Shown here: one piece after another, positions 29,047-29,111 of the stretch
Layout: the number at the start of each line of letters is the position of its first letter
Numbering within the stretch: position 1 is the first letter of the stretch
Assembly (NCBI GenBank): GCA_046596415.1
Contig: JBKJML010000054.1
Coordinates: 1-29,111, forward strand
DNA length: 29,111 nucleotides
Origin: JBKJML01 sp046596415
Lineage (GTDB): Bacteria; Actinomycetota; Thermoleophilia; Gaiellales; Gaiellaceae
Reading direction: 5' to 3'
Translations under genes and position numbers: made by a program
The notes under the pieces: model-generated
What the model was told of the DNA's origin: nothing
The model's database searches: none
What the model saw: the letters and a program-made list of their open reading frames with translations, nothing else

Positions 29047-29111
29047 CCTCTCCTACCGCGAGGCCGTCCGCGAGACGCTCAACCGGGCCATGCGCGAGGA
29101 CGACGACGTTT
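29039..29111 (+). CDS. Dehydrogenase E1 beta subunit, start only
   Basis: ATG 29039 overlaps the E1-alpha stop by eight bases, and the frame is open to the window edge. The 24 residues visible (MPSLSYREAVRETLNRAMRED...) match the usual E1-beta opening, which supports an alpha/beta operon continuing to the right. Confidence 0.85.
   Translation, partial: MPSLSYREAVRETLNRAMREDDDV

Overview
The window is about 29 kb of high-GC DNA with a strong G/C third-position bias. It reads as the chromosome of a high-GC actinobacterium, and a deep-branching class such as Thermoleophilia (Gaiellales/Solirubrobacterales-like) is my inference. The supports are actinobacterial-type ThrS, PheST, IF3, L35, L20 and ArgR, TANNNT -10 boxes, and an actinobacterial holin/DUF3618/YihY membrane operon. 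No rRNA, tRNA, CRISPR array or prophage is visible, and there is no gene-free stretch longer than about 300 bp.

Layout. 1-738: 5' part of an IS110-family transposase running off the left edge, preceded by a strong inverted repeat in its upstream leader. 739-6148: accessory genes, namely a membrane protein, a MOSC protein, an O-methyltransferase divergent from a MarR regulator, a small secreted protein, an atypical zinc-knuckle SDR and a small HTH protein. 6212-9518 (minus): a His/Asp-rich peptide followed by a DUF1800-DUF1501-cupredoxin operon. 9784-13691 (plus): thrS, then a leader with an intrinsic terminator, then infC-rpmI-rplT and a TrmH-type rRNA methyltransferase. 13741-14135: two near-identical hairpins flanking a small gene. 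14135-18696: a DUF2207/LemA pair, a second MOSC gene and two tandem paralogous methyltransferases. 18721-22010: pheST. 22078-24850: a stand-alone cyclic-nucleotide-binding protein, a sortase-type surface protein and a secreted two-domain cupredoxin. 24851-26863 (minus): five tightly overlapping membrane-protein genes. 26919-29111: argR, an internally duplicated protein, and the E1-alpha and start of E1-beta of a thiamine-dependent dehydrogenase.

The most striking signal is not a gene. Eight transcription-unit heads (MOSC1, thrS, lemA, MOSC2, a methyltransferase, pheS, the 24176 cupredoxin and argR) carry a TANNNT box followed by exactly seven bases and then ATG or GTG. This is the geometry expected for leaderless mRNAs. 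Several divergent gene pairs share overlapping or adjacent back-to-back -10 boxes. Genes inside operons use Shine-Dalgarno sites or stop/start overlaps instead. The infC region is odd in three ways: a leader with a terminator, a five-codon out-of-frame mini-ORF at the best ribosome-binding site, and a reading frame that runs 158 nt into rpmI.
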